Shown here one piece after another: positions 22,291 to 35,344 of a stretch of 64,000 bases of DNA. The DNA is from Sphagnum compactum (taxonomy: Eukaryota > Bryophyta > Sphagnopsida > Sphagnales). The translations under genes and the position numbers were made by a program. The notes beneath the pieces are model-generated. The model ran no database searches and was not told the origin of the DNA. It was given only the letters and a program-made list of their open reading frames with translations. The DNA lies in NCBI GenBank assembly GCA_965153455.1, contig OZ234494.1, positions 1,240,001 to 1,304,000 on the forward strand, written 5' to 3'. Each line of letters begins with the position of its first letter. Position 1 is the stretch's first letter.

Positions 22291-23581
22291 CAAGTCCCAT
22301 GAGATCAACTGAACAATCGAGTCACAAGTGGGTGAAACATTTAGCTTCAACTTGTTAGTTGACAAACTGCCAGAGAGTGTACTGATAAAATGAGGCCAAT
22401 ATACCAACAATGACAATGCAAGTAGTGTTGACACAATATAATCAGGTGTGTCAACCCCCCATCAAACCCAATCTGCAAGTACATTGGACAGAACAACAGG
22501 AAATGTTCATTCATTGCACAATTCTACTCTCCAGCAGCTAACTCTATGAGCTGCATTCCTATATCTTGCATCTCCTACTCAAGCTTGCTCTTTTTCCCGA
22601 ATTTCCTCTCATCACCTCATCATCCCTCTTACCATAAGTCCCACTTACATTCAACATACAACACAGCAACTTTGTGGGAGTAGTGGAGTTATGGGGGTCG
22701 AACTACCATTGCAACCAAATGAAGAGAGGAGGATTAGTCAGACCCAATTTACACCTGCTGCACATTGCAAGCAAAGATATTGAATCCATGTAAAAGCCAT
22801 TCAGAAAATCTTGTTGAGATCTTCAACACAGGGGAAGAGAAGCATGTACTAGTCAATTCAAGTCAACAAGTCAATGCATGTCATGGTTGCTGAAGCATAG
22901 GGGGGTAATTTGAGTTATCTCCATGATTGCAGTGCCTCACCTTCAGAAGAATTACCTTCTCCTTGATTCCGGAGAAAAAAAATAACTTTCAATTGCTCTA
23001 TTGGAGCGACGTGTGTATGCAGCTACAAACTACAGATAGTTGGAAAGCATGATAGTGGTAAAGCTAGACAAGTTAATCCAGATATTACTCACATCTCAAA
23101 GGTTACTAAATTGCGGTGAGGAAGACCTTTATGAGTTGCTACATTCAGAGGCTTTCTGACATGCAAGAATGATTCCTATGCAGCAGAGATTCATGAGGAT
23201 GATGAAACCAAAGATCTCCCACTCTCTATAGAATAGGAGCAGAAGTGGAAGATGGAGAGGAAATGCTCCTAGAGTGGAGACATCATCAGACCAAAATAAA
23301 AACTTTAATTGTTATTGATCTTCATGCAAGTCAAACCCCATTTCAATCAAAAAACCCAACCATTTCAAATACAACCATTTGCTGTAACTAAATGTTCCAC
23401 ACAAATGACCACAGTGACTATGCTGGATGTTTGGTATATTACCTCATTGCATGATTACACAGCCAAGCAAGAACATTCCACAGTAGGTTCCTCAAAACAA
23501 GTGCTGAGTACTGACAGGTTTGAGAATCCACAGCTTGGCAAGCTTCATCAGTGCCATTTCCATTCCCACAAAATACAACAA

Positions 23582-23608
23582 GAGCTCAATGCCTAAGGCA
23601 TTGAGCTC
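23582..23608. repeat. Perfect 12-bp hairpin with 3-nt loop downstream of nicalin
   Basis: GAGCTCAATGCC and its exact reverse complement flank TAA. The site lies about 180 bases past the nicalin stop codon, most likely in its 3' UTR, and could form a stable stem-loop in either transcript. Confidence 0.8.
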
Positions 23609-23790
23609 ACTGATTTTAAGAACTTCAAGGCCCCCATTACTAACTGTTGAAAAAGAAAGTACGCCCAGCAACATCAAAGCAGTCAACTAGGGTGACTACA
23701 AAATTGTCCTACAAAGTAGATGATACACAGGGCATTATTACACCTACTAGAGGTTAAAAGGTCTGCATCAATGAAGAGTCAAGCATGAAG

Positions 23791-26700
23791 TTAAGTAGAT
23801 TTAACCTTGCGTGAAGGTGGTCTGCGTAGTGCTCCAATCAGATCATCAAATCCCTGCACCCCACATGGTTGAAATGCTTGCTTGTGAGTTGTCCAGCAAT
23901 CCAAAACAAATCTGTCCAGCAGTTCTGTGCATAATTTTCTTACTGGAACAAAAGCAAGCTCACTTCCAGTGCAACAAAAGAAATCAACATGAATGCCAAG
24001 TTGCTAGTACCTTGGTCGTCACCAAGAGGATGAGGAATAAGAGCCCAAGATATACTCCAACAGCAAGCATTACAAACAAATCAAAGGTTACACTTGCCAC
24101 CTGTCATCCATCATGTACTTTGTTAGAACGGCTGAATGATGCTTTTGTGACATCAACAGCCTACAAGCCACTCTAAAGCTCCAAAAGAAATCAAATGTGA
24201 GATTTCCAAGGCAAGGGATTAGGTTTGTAAGATTGAATGAAGTCATGAAATGTGTGCGCCATGTCTAACCTGATGTACACTGAGTTGTGCTTTTGTCAAA
24301 TCATAAAAAACAAATGTAGAATCCAGTGTATCGTGGTGATAACTAGCATCCATGGTATGCTCCGCCAATTCCTGCAACACCATATTTCACCCAATAAATA
24401 CATAATTTCAGATATTCTCCTGTTTTCCTGTACACCATGTGTGCCTTCGCAGATTCCTAAAATTTATAGGATTCACAAAAGACCAAGGAGTGATGTGAAA
24501 GAAAACCCACCTTGTAAAAAGCAGATACAATGGGTGCATTCTTGCCCAAGAAAGGTGCAACACGAGGTGTGCGAGAGAGCAAGTCAAGCCAAGCACGCAC
24601 GTAGGCAGGGTTAACAGCCAGGCTGCTTCCTTCAGCAAAGACCTCAATCTGCTTGCCTTGCTGCTTATAAATATGTCTCTGTTAAAGCAAAAACCAAGAT
24701 TAATGCATCGCCATCTGAATTGTGAAGTATCAAGGACACCATGGTCATAACTAAAACACAGCAAGAGAGTAGGCAACATTTCAACTGATTCAGTGTCACA
24801 CTACTATATCTGTGTCAGGCAAGAGAAAAACAATGTCACGGACCCAGTTCTGAAGAGCTAATACTGAACCAGAAGGACAAGATGTGCAAGCTCAACACCA
24901 ACCCTTCGCTGTATTATAGGACAGGGAAGCTTTAACTTCCTCTGGCAAACTAACTACTTGGACAAACTTCAAATGTAGAAAATTCCAAAGCTGATTCTGG
25001 GGAGGGTTGTGTCAACATGGAAGCAGATACAACAAGAGCACTTCTTAGTCAGATTAGTAAACGTACAGCTAAACTTTCTGCTACAAGCTTGATATTCTGT
25101 ACAACAGTCGTTTCATTCACCATTCTCCTGCACACCAGTCAAGTACCACAGTTCTACTAAAACCATGCAACATACACAATCTGCAATCAACATACATGCA
25201 TATGCCATCTTTACAAATGCAATGTTCTGGCTGAATGGAGAAAACCGCTTGAAAACAAAGCATCAGAAAGTACCGGCTATCAGAAATGCCACCCGTATGT
25301 TGAAACAACTCAGGAGCAGTCTCCAGTTGAGACAGAGTGGCAGCCGTGATTCGCTGCCGTGAGAACTGTTCATGCTCCCAAGCTACCTGCATTCACAAAC
25401 ATGTATGTTACACCTGTGACATGCTAGCCCAAAACTTCTTCTCACTATCTAAGGGACTGATGAACACTACCATAAGATAGCAAACCTCCAGATATTTGCA
25501 CATAAACTACAAAAAAGAAACACATTTCGAGGATCTAAAACTGCACAACTCTCCTCTATTCACCAAGCTGTCTTGAGCATTCCCAACACAACTAACTTAA
25601 GAATGTTTGGAAAGATACCAACTTAGCATTGCTAGCACTATACAACTTGTGCAGAGAAGCATTGATAGTTGTTCAACATTGTAAAACACATGCAAAGGTC
25701 TCAGAGACAAAGGAATGCATACTCGTGGGTTGGAGATATTGATCTTCTTGTGCCTAAGTTCCACAGAAAGATCCAGGCCTTCTGCCACATCCACAAATTC
25801 CTGCATCCAAATGTCCACAAACCCAACATCACATGCCGGCATAATGCCAAACAACACTTCACAGGTCGTTTGATTATTGCATCCCAAAGTGGCAGTTGCA
25901 TGAACCTATCTCTACTCAGCTTCCATCTACAACTTACTGTTTCACAATCATGATCTCCAAAAGTGCTACAGAATGTTTTGGCCTCCAGACTTTATACACA
26001 CTTTCCAAACCAGCTCATTTGAACAAAAAGATGGAGACATTCAGAACTGCACAGAGGTGTTTACAAATGGCTTTGATTGTTATCACTCCAGGAGAGTATT
26101 TCAGCAACTTACACTGTGGATCTGTTTGATGAAAACGTTGTCAGGAGGCTTTGAGACATGCAACCACAATTGATTGCTTGAAGACCCTATAGTATTCAAG
26201 CACAAAGCATACTCCATGCTCTCCCGGATTCGCTGATCAAAGTTGCGAAGCCACTGCACAGTTTGTTTGGAGCAGGCATTATTAAAGACCTGCAGGTTGG
26301 CCTTGACCAGAAAAATCTCATGGATATACTAGACAGGAACAACAACATACTAAACATTGCCCAACAAGAATGTTCGGACAATGTTACTGTATACACACAT
26401 GTATATGCTTGCTGCAGCACAAGCTGAGATACGTCAACTTTGAGGCCCTGTGCACTACAACAAAACTTAGAAATCACATACATTGTGTGTGCCATTATAA
26501 TTGTAAGGCCCTCCTGCAGTCAACCCAAAAAGCAGATTATAAGGTCCTCTTGTTTTGGGGTTTGCATAGAGTCGAGAAAACAAACGGGCCAACTCCAGCA
26601 AAGCTGTTACTCCACTTCCACTGTTGTCACTGCCAACTGATAGCGCCTGTCAACAAACCAGCAATCTTTCAATTGCAAAGCACAGGCACTGACAGCTGAC

Positions 26701-29222
26701 TACTTCTTGCAAGCAACAAAGGAGAAAGATGACTGTTGCCTTCTTGGTATACATCACATACGGAGATTGGATTGGAAAAATCAATTAACAATGGCATATG
26801 CTCCTCATCCATCAATAAATGCACCTCTTGTGAGAATCATGCAGACTCCTTCAGCAGCCTATTACAATTAGCCCACCCATTTTTTCATTTCCTTCATCAT
26901 GACCTGAACTATTAATCATTTCCACCCAGTCTACTCTTGTTTTCAAGCCTCTTAATATTCTTCCTTCATGCCAACTTGTTCTGTCTTTCATATTCTCCAT
27001 CAAATCTCAGCATCATAACAGCCTATCCTATGCAGTATCACTACAGCACATGCCACCAGTTGCCTCTTTATTTGTGTTGATTATCAAAAGCCTCAGTTTA
27101 TGATCCTTGGAGGATTGCAGTCAGTCTACTGCAAAGTGCCATCCACAACAAGGAATGTGATTTTTGACAAAATGAAACTTCAACAAAATCTTGGAAACTT
27201 TCTTAAGACTTCAAAACCACGAGCAATTTCATATCTTTGTGACCATTGAGTCCCACAGTGCAAGATGAAACAAACTGCTGACAACAGTTGGTTAACTGCT
27301 ACCAGGGGCCTCAACTCATGAAGTTTTGTTGTGTTACATCAGGAAACAAGCACACAGTCTCTTACAGGTGCTGCCCCAAAAGTATCATAGGATGCCACAA
27401 TTGCAATGGTGGGTAGAACTGAATTGTCTCCCTCTGTGCGCAATCCTGGAAGCCACCCCTGCAGACCAATCCAATTGGCTATTACTGTAAACTAAAATCA
27501 AAGGACACAACATAGCATAAGAGCTCATTATCTCCTATCGCATACTCACTAACAACAGCAGTCAGACAACATAAACCCTGACACAAATTAGAACACATTC
27601 AATATCACAAGCATTCAAAGAACTGCTAAACCCAGAGACCTAAAACCCTAGGTTCAAGGCTCATTATGTCAACTTGCAGCTGCTTGCATTGAACAAAGGT
27701 TGGCACATACCTGGATGTTTGTGATTGTTGGTGGTGGTAGCTTTTTTGCATCAGCAACAGGTATGACTAACTTATAGCTGCACAGGATAACCAAGAAATC
27801 GTACAGTCACTGCAAGGCACCACCAATCACATATACTGCTCAAGAACACCAAAGAGTCCAGGCTGAGGCCCTTTGGATCCTCCTAAGAATGGACAAATTC
27901 CATTGAGGCAGAATATGATGCCAGAAACAGTATTCAATAACACAAGACCTCAAACAAACCAAGACAACCTACCCTCCAGTCATAGCTGTTGCAGGTCTAC
28001 CAGCAGCATCATTCACCACGACTTCCTTCAATATATTGATGAGGTTCTCATCCTCATAGGCAAAATACACAGGGTACTGCATCAAACTCCCCCCAAACCC
28101 CAAACCCACATCCATCAACTTCCCAATTCGCAATCTTCTGGAGCTCCAACAAATCCGCAAATCAAGAGACTGTGAAACAGTTATGTCTCCTCAAACTGAA
28201 ATACATCAGAATGTCAAAGACAGCAATTTCTACTATGCCCTAAAACCTCTCTCACGGTTTCTTCCCAGTGTGCATACCGGGAGATTATTATGGATAAGCC
28301 ACTGCTCCACTTCTGCAATGTGTTTCCTGACCACAGTGTAGTTGTCGTCACCATCCCCTTCACTGTCTGAGTCAGTTGGACTACCATAATCATGAGGGAA
28401 CAACAGCAACAGCCCCCCTAGAAGGCGCTTGCTTTGCAGATACTCTGCACATATAAAAATCCAGACATCAAACATACATCACCAACAACACCCGCCCACC
28501 TTCAAAAACAGAAGATCTATGATGCATCATACAATACAACACCTTTAAAAAGAGGACTGATGCCATTTGGACTGTGGCTGGTAACTAGGGTGCCTGCTGT
28601 AGGATCAGAGCTTCCTTGCAGGAGCAGGAGGTGGAATCTAGCAGGGCATAATAAATACAGCAAAAAGCCCTCTGAGGATTCAGCAGCCTCTAGGTTACTG
28701 ATGTGAACACCATCCCATGGTAGCTCAATCAACTACGAAAACTGAATCTAGTATGCACCTGGAACAGCCATAACCACAACAACTTCTGCAAGATAGCCAT
28801 AAACCCTAACACAGTGGTAGAAGGAGGGGGAGATACCAGCTTGATAAAACCTAAAATGGATGCCACGAAGAGAGAGAGAGAGAGAGAGAGGGGGAAAAAA
28901 AAAAAAAACTGCTTACTACTATAGCAGAGCTGGTTTCAGAGGCAAGTGCATACACACCATTAAGCATAGTGATATTAGCTTCAGCGATGGGGAGGATGAT
29001 GACGGTGCGCGAGAGGTCAGAGCCGGGCACCGCCAGGTTTGAAGAGGCATGATGATTCATCGCAGCACGCCTGGATCCTAAAGGCACACCACGCAAGTCG
29101 TATTGAATCATGCGGTAAACCTCCACTACCGCTGCGGCATCCGCCACTACCACGCCCACCACAAGCGCCACTAGTGCAACCGCAGCTTGCCATAGAACTC
29201 TGTCCCGCACTCCGATCGCCAT
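23791..29222 (-). CDS. NCLN: Nicalin (BOS complex subunit), fourteen exons, complete
   Basis: ER membrane glycoprotein with an M28-aminopeptidase-like lumenal fold. In animals it forms the BOS complex with NOMO and TMEM147 at the multipass translocon. Exons leftward: 29222-28958, 28444-28278, 28076-27973, 27777-27711, 27458-27366, 26646-26482, 26253-26113, 25800-25723, 25386-25274, 25127-25067, 24678-24511, 24371-24270, 24100-24011 and 23853-23791. Every junction is GT-AG and in phase, giving 558 residues, the usual plant length. Visible: an N-terminal signal anchor (about 9-29), the family mark VYRMIQYDLRGVPLGSR, PVYFAYEDENL, GWLPGLRTEGD, VASYDTFGAAP, SGSGVTALLELARLFSRLY, VAWEHEQFSRQRI, and one C-terminal membrane helix (about 515-535) with a basic tail SRKVKST. 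SYD stands where true peptidases have a zinc histidine region, so catalysis is not expected. Confidence 0.95.
28868..28908. repeat. GA microsatellite followed by A-run in nicalin intron 1
   Basis: About eleven GA units, four G and a run of about fourteen A lie within the first nicalin intron, about 50 bases past the donor. On the transcribed strand it is a T-run plus CT repeat. Confidence 0.85.
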
Positions 29223-29807
29223 GCTCACAAACTCCGTTTGCTCACCTGCCCTCTCTCCCTCCCTCCCTTCCTTCCTCCCTCCCTCGCTTCCCCCGCTTCC
29301 TTCCTTGAGCGCCTTTGTGTTAGAAAAAGAAAGGGGAGAAGCAAATGCAATTTTGGAACAAGCGTTTTGTTCGCAAGTGCATGTTTCAAAATGAGGACTG
29401 AAGGAAAGTGGCGAAACTTTCGCCAAAAAGAGAAATTGATTTTTTTTTAAAAATAAGAAATGAAGTGATTCTGGCGTGTTTCAATAGCCAGAAATAAGTT
29501 AATACCAATAATACTAATAACTACAATCGCCATATTTTTATATTTTGTTTTAGTTTGTATAGCCATATAAATATAGAAGGTTGATTTTTAAATATGTATT
29601 TCATATTTGGTTTCTATTTAGCAATGTTTGGCTAAAATCTTCCTAAGGATGATAACTAGTTTTTTTACATCTTCCTAAGGATGATCTTCATTTAGGCTAC
29701 ATTAAAATAAATTCCTAACCAGTGGTTACATGTTGTGTTTATAGTTGCCTCTCTCTCCCTCTACGGGAAAGACTACGGAACCTTACTATGGTTACCTACG
29801 TAGTTTT

Positions 29808-30050
29808 CACTTGGTCCCACATTTCGAGGAATTTTCACCACGTGTTACTATGAACTTAACCAATGGTGAGTTAATTTTTTCATCCAACTTTTTTCATTTG
29901 ATCTCACATTTTGAGGAATGTTCAACCATGTGTTATTATTATGAACTACCCAATGGTGAGTAAAAATGTTTTAGAAATTTCATCCAACATTTTTCATTCG
30001 GTCTCTCATTTTGAGAGGAACATTCATCAGGTGTTAGTATCAACTCTAAG
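29808..30050. repeat. Tandem repeat, three diverged copies of about 85-100 bp
   Basis: Copies begin near 29808, 29894 and 29994. Each has (T/C)CACATTT(C/T)GAGGAA, a TGTTA(C/G)TAT stretch and, in the first two, CCAATGGTGAGT followed by TTTCATCCAACTTTTTTCAT. The third copy is cut short. Confidence 0.75.
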
Positions 30051-30600
30051 TGCGATTTTTTTCTTTTTCTTATTTTTTCTTTCACAACTTCTCTTTCCAA
30101 AAATTTTGCACATTTTATGATAGCTCAATCCTAACCACAAGATGTATCACAATATGTTAAAAATTTGGGATCTCTTTCCCAACATCATTGTTTTGATATG
30201 AGTATCATGTGTTTTAGGGTGTAAGTTGCAAACTCCATTGTGCTTTGCAAGGTAGGAAACAACTACATCATCTATCTAGTTAAAGAGGGTGGCATTTCAA
30301 TATTGGTATCATGGTGTAAATTTCAAGCTTGGAAATGGAATGAAAGGCTATGAGTAAATATTATGTGTTTTCTTCCTTAAGCTCAACTAGGGCTAAAACA
30401 CAAGATTTAGAAAATACTTCTTTTTTTTTTAAACAAACAATGTTTTAGATACATTTATGATCCAAGCTTCCATTTCCATAGAATTTTTTTGTTTTTCATG
30501 TCACTAGTTCAATTTTCTTTCAAGGTGCCAATTTGTGTCTGTTGTTATGTTCAAGGATGGCGATTGGTGTCATTATTGTGATGTTTATTTTTAGTTTTAG

Positions 30601-30831
30601 TTCACTTTAAATTAACTTTTAGTTCAATCTAATTAAGTCTTAGTTAACTCCAAATTAATTCCCAGTTAACTCCCAGTCAACTTCGAATTAAATCATAATT
30701 AAATCCTAATTAACTCCTAGTTAAGTTTTAGTTAATTATTTGTTAAACTTTAATTAACTCCCAATTGACTCCTAATTAAATCCCAGCTAACTTTCAATTA
30801 AGTTTTAGTTAATTCATAATTGCCTTTCAAT
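30601..30831. repeat. Indel-free 11-bp-period array, 21 units
   Basis: The stretch divides without any gap into 21 consecutive 11-mers of the form TAANTYYYARY (for example TAACTCCCAGT, TAACTCCTAGT, TAAATCCTAAT, TAAGTTTTAGT). Units differ by substitutions, yet no insertion or deletion breaks the register over 231 bases. No protein is encoded in any frame. Confidence 0.85.
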
Positions 30832-32464
30832 TACAAACGGTCAAAAAAAAAATTATTCAATGTTCACATAAAAACCTCTTTGGAAACTTTTTTGAACTAA
30901 ATCCCCAAAGAGGTATAAATAAAAGTAGGACCTTTCATTTCTTTCAATATGTTCAACATTAGTTTTAAGCACAATTTTACACCATAGCCTTGTCATGTTC
31001 TTTTCAAGTTCATGTTTGTATACATTAACAAAATAAAGATTTGTTTTCATATTGTCTTGCACATCTTGTGTTCTTGTTCTTAGTTTTTATGTTCTTGTTT
31101 TTTAATCACATAATCTTGTTTTGTTCCTTATTTGAAAGTAAGACTTAGACCTTTCCCTTAACTTTTGTGTTTAAGGTTCTTCATGTCCATGACACATTGG
31201 GTACATATTTATGCAATCACAATTTAATATAATCACCAATCCTTGCATTTATAGATTGGAATTCCCATTTATGCCAATTGGGTTATCACATAGTTGGTGA
31301 CTGAAATTTTAAACCAACTTATATTTAAATAATGTGTTTCAAATCATACTATAAGGGCATATAAGTTGTTGTTTAATGTTTTATATGATGTAATTGCATC
31401 AGCATGAAGATTCAAGTTGAGTACAATTCCAAGGTAGCCATTATTCCTCCTTTAACATTGGAAAATTTTATGGAAAATTGAAAATCCTACATGTTAAGAT
31501 GGTTGTTGAAGCCATGCATGTCTTGTAACTTTTTGTGCATTTTTTGTTCAATTTGATATGGCTATGGCCTGTAACATGTAATTGGTGTTCAAGTTAGAAC
31601 TTAAATACAAGTCTTTAATGTGTGTCATAGATCTAATTGGGAAGGACATAACTAATTGGGTTGAAATGGAAAATTATGATATGAAAATTTTAATTATATT
31701 TTTGGCAATGGTTTCAAGTCTTTTAATCATGGTCATGTAGATACACCTTCTTGAAAGCCATTTGTTACATATGATTGATTGTTTGGTGTTCTTACATCCA
31801 AAAAACAAGTTGGTGAAGGCTTGTTGATATAAATTGTCCTTATTTTGTCATATTATTATTTTAGAGGTTCAAACATGAGAAGTCCTCTTGCTTGGTGGAA
31901 GAAACATGAATATCAATAATTGATTGTTAGATTCTAATTAACACAACAAATCCTTGGAATTTCAAAAATCCAAATGCATTTTAACATCGTCAATATTTTG
32001 ACTAGTTTAATGAACTACCAGTCATGTTCAATAACTTGGATGCACTAGTCATGATATACAAAAATTCATTTAACAATGTGAACCACAATTATCCTTTCAT
32101 CAAACAAGGTGTCATTGAGTTTTTTTTTTGCAAAAAACAAATTGTTTGGTGAACACAAAACTGAGTTTTAAAAACAAGGTTACTTTGACAATGAATCACA
32201 AGTTTGTGCTTTTGTGTCCATTTAAATTAATAAATTTTTAATCAATATCTAGTAACCCATGGATTTTCAAGTGCAATATTTTATTCAAATTTTTTTTAAT
32301 TGTAAATTATAGGTATAATATTGTGAACCATATTGTTGAACAAGCCTATTATTTGTTGATGTTAAATTCCATGTTATGTTTGTGTTTCGTAGCTTTAATC
32401 ATCCATTAATGATAATTTGGAACATTTTTTATTTTCTTTTTGGGAATGCTTGTGTTTGGCAACA

Positions 32465-32760
32465 TTAATAGATGACCAATGATGCATTTTTGTTGAACTT
32501 GGAACCTTTGTAGATCAATTATGTCTTGGTGTTTGTGTTGGTTATTTTTGAAGATTCATTAATGTTGAAACCTTTATGAGAATTAACTTTGTTGTTTCAT
32601 CATGTTTGTTAGCCTCAATAGGTGATCAATGATGCATTTGTGTTGAACTTGGGACCTTTATAAACAATATTGTTGTGGAAAGTGTGCAAGTTATTTTTCA
32701 TGATTTGTGAATGATTTTTTTCTTCAACGTGGGACCCTTTTAGATTTATTTTTTGTATGA
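32465..32760. repeat. Direct repeat, two copies about 150 bp apart
   Basis: Both copies contain AATAG(A/G)TGA(C/T)CAATGATGCATTT followed by TGTTGAACTTGG(A/G)ACCTTT and a TGTTGNTT(A/T) stretch. They are adjacent, moderately diverged duplicates. Confidence 0.65.
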
Positions 32761-33373
32761 TCATGGATGCAATCACAATCCAATGAACCAAAAAGGGTGT
32801 TGGACCACAAAGAAAGATAATCAAAATAAAAGAGATGTTTATGTTTTATCATTTGAAACTACGAAAATAATGGCAAATTGTTGTTTTTTCATTTATATGA
32901 ACGTCAAAAAATTCAAACAAAAAATCCATTTGATAAAATTTAGATTTAAATTTAAATTTAGAACCTTTGAAAGCGAACACCTATTGTTTCAAAAGGAATC
33001 AATTTTCAAAGGACTATCAAAAGGATTCATACAATAAAAACAATTGATGGGAAAAATATTAAGAGGATAAAAACCCATTAATCACATTGAAAAAACACTC
33101 ATACTTTAAAATATGTGGAATTCTAACACAACAACACATTATAGGTTTTTGGACCAGTCAAAGAAACGATCTTTTTCCTTTTTAATTACAAATATATCTA
33201 CTTGGTCACATAAATCACTATGTAGTTACAAAGGCCATTGAGATGTCATGTGATGTCATAGTTATTCAACTATGCTGACTAGTGGGTTTTTTTGGATAAA
33301 TATATTATTATACTTGAAATTATAATAAGATGTTTTAAGTAAATGAAAATTTTTTAAATTAAAAATATTCTAG

Positions 33374-33595
33374 CTTTTGTGACTAGAATAACAACATTTA
33401 GTCTCACAACATGATGATGTAGCATTCCATGTGGAAATAAAATACTTGACTATTAATCAACGTGATGATTCATATTCTACTTTAGTCCACTTTTGTGATT
33501 AATAACGACTCAATTTCCCATGATGATGACATGGCATGCTATATGCCAATAAGATGATGTGACTATTCGTCAACATCATGATTCATATCATTGAT
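33374..33595. repeat. Tandem duplication, two copies of about 116 bp
   Basis: Copy 1 starts at 33374 and copy 2 at 33490, both with CTTTTGTGA. They share the CATGATGATG(T/A)AGCAT/CATGGCAT segment and TGACTATT(A/C)(A/G)TCAAC followed by (G)TGATGATTCATAT or CATCATGATTCATAT. Confidence 0.65.
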
Positions 33596-34211
33596 TCGAT
33601 GAATTAATTTCATTTATTAGCTAGGCATGTAGATGCAAGTTACGGTGGCTCATTTTTATGATGAAACGGTGTTTTTTCCTTGGGTACCCTTTATTCAAAT
33701 GCGTGTGGTGATTATTATATCTTTAGATTTAATAATTGGGACTTGGATCTAAACTAACAACTTCATTCCAAAAAGAACTATGTGATTATTTATTGATAAA
33801 AAATTTATTCGTTAATAGTAATGGACTTTTGAAATCAAAAAATATATATTTTAAATTTTTTCCTCAAAAAATTAGCATAATTCCAATGATGATAATTCAT
33901 TAGAACTGGCTTAGGTACACATGACAACTTTATGTTCCTTTATTTTCTTCTGGATAATTCCATAAGTTGTGCTTTTAAAAGTTTCAAATAAAAATTTATT
34001 TTGTCAATTCTCAAGTGAAGTGCAATGAAAATGTGTTTGATTGAATCTGAGTTTTTTTTACACCATAATCACAAGAATTTTTTTAATACATTATGCTCAA
34101 ATTTACATCCAATTTCTCTTCAATTGAATATGGATCCAATTTAATTTGAATTTGAATTCCATATGATGTATTTGAATTAAATTTTAAAAATTGAATTATA
34201 TATAGAAATTT

Positions 34212-34294
34212 GAAGGTTTTCCTTTTGGTACCTTCTGGATATTGAATGCCCACTCAAAATTGGTAGGTCACTTGGTACCAAAAGGAAAACCTTC
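34212..34294. repeat. Perfect 21-bp inverted repeat with 41-nt loop
   Basis: GAAGGTTTTCCTTTTGGTAC(C) at 34212-34232 is the exact reverse complement of 34274-34294. Such a perfect stem in otherwise decaying AT-rich DNA suggests a young foldback element or a small hairpin RNA source. Confidence 0.8.
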
Positions 34295-35344
34295 CCTTAC
34301 ATAAAAACCTGGTTAAATTTTTTTTCCATTTAAAAGATTTTTTTTAGCTTTGTTTTAGCCTTTTTTTTTTCTCTCGATACAAAAAGCGGATTAAACTAGG
34401 GGAGTAGGCACATGTTTTAATGATTACTTTAACCTTTTAAATTTTTTATTTTAATTATTAGCCAAATATGGTTAATAACCAAGATATATGAACTTTTTAT
34501 ATAAAATTATGACAATTTGTTTTTTAATATTTAGCCAAATATGGCAATTAACTATAACATTTAAACTTATATAAGAAAATTATGGCTATGGGTAGTTTTC
34601 ACACACAATTTTATTTTTAAAATTTTGCCAAAAAATGAACATCTTGCCGTTTTATTTGTCCTTAACCTAAAGTTTAGTCGCTTTAAGGCGAATCTAACAA
34701 GGAGGTTCCCTTGCATAATGATGAAGACACATTTAATACCTTTCTTTTTTTATATTATTTTAGGTCATTTCTGAAATAGCCAAAATGACAATTACCTTTA
34801 GGAATATTTTTTAAAAATTTCAATTTTACTTAAAAGATGTAGCCAAATATGGTTATTAACCTTGAAATCTAAAGTTTTCCTTCATGCACTTCATGATTTT
34901 TTCGAAGTCATTGTTCAAACTTCTTGTATGCAATTCATATATTTTTTTTTAAGGCATTGCTCATATGATGAGACTATGCTTCTATTGAATATTTTTCATA
35001 CATTTTGGAAATATCAATTTTGGTATATTTGTATTTAAAAAACTTTTGCCTTGTTGCTTGTTGTTGCTGGTTGTTTCTTCAAACAGTGCGTTCATTTGAA
35101 ATTTTAATTTTTTCTTAATTTTTTAAAAATTTCAATTTAAAAAAAGTTATAGCTGTAAAAATCAGAAATTAGTTTAATCAAAATTTAAAAAGAAAAGAAA
35201 AGTCAAAAAAGAAAGAAAAGAAAAAAAATTATGAAAAAAAAAAAATCCGTAAAAAGTTTGGTATCCCTACATTCTACATTTTAGAGTCGTGTGTGAAGTC
35301 CATTATAGAAACATTTTTGGCATAACTAAAGGATCCAAGTCACT

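Larger units (their letters stand above)
20631..23790. other. 3.2 kb between convergent NUP107 and nicalin; untranslated and intergenic
   Basis: No family-level protein similarity was found on either strand. It must contain the 3' UTRs of both genes. It also holds a nested inverted repeat at 22175-22290 and a perfect short hairpin at 23582-23608, both listed separately. Confidence 0.5.

Noticed and set aside
28517-28732. Open frame between nicalin exons 1 and 2 on the minus strand with a leucine-rich stretch
   Set aside because: Exon 1 joins the 28444 acceptor in phase to give the family sequence directly; including this segment would break the conserved protein. It is intronic.
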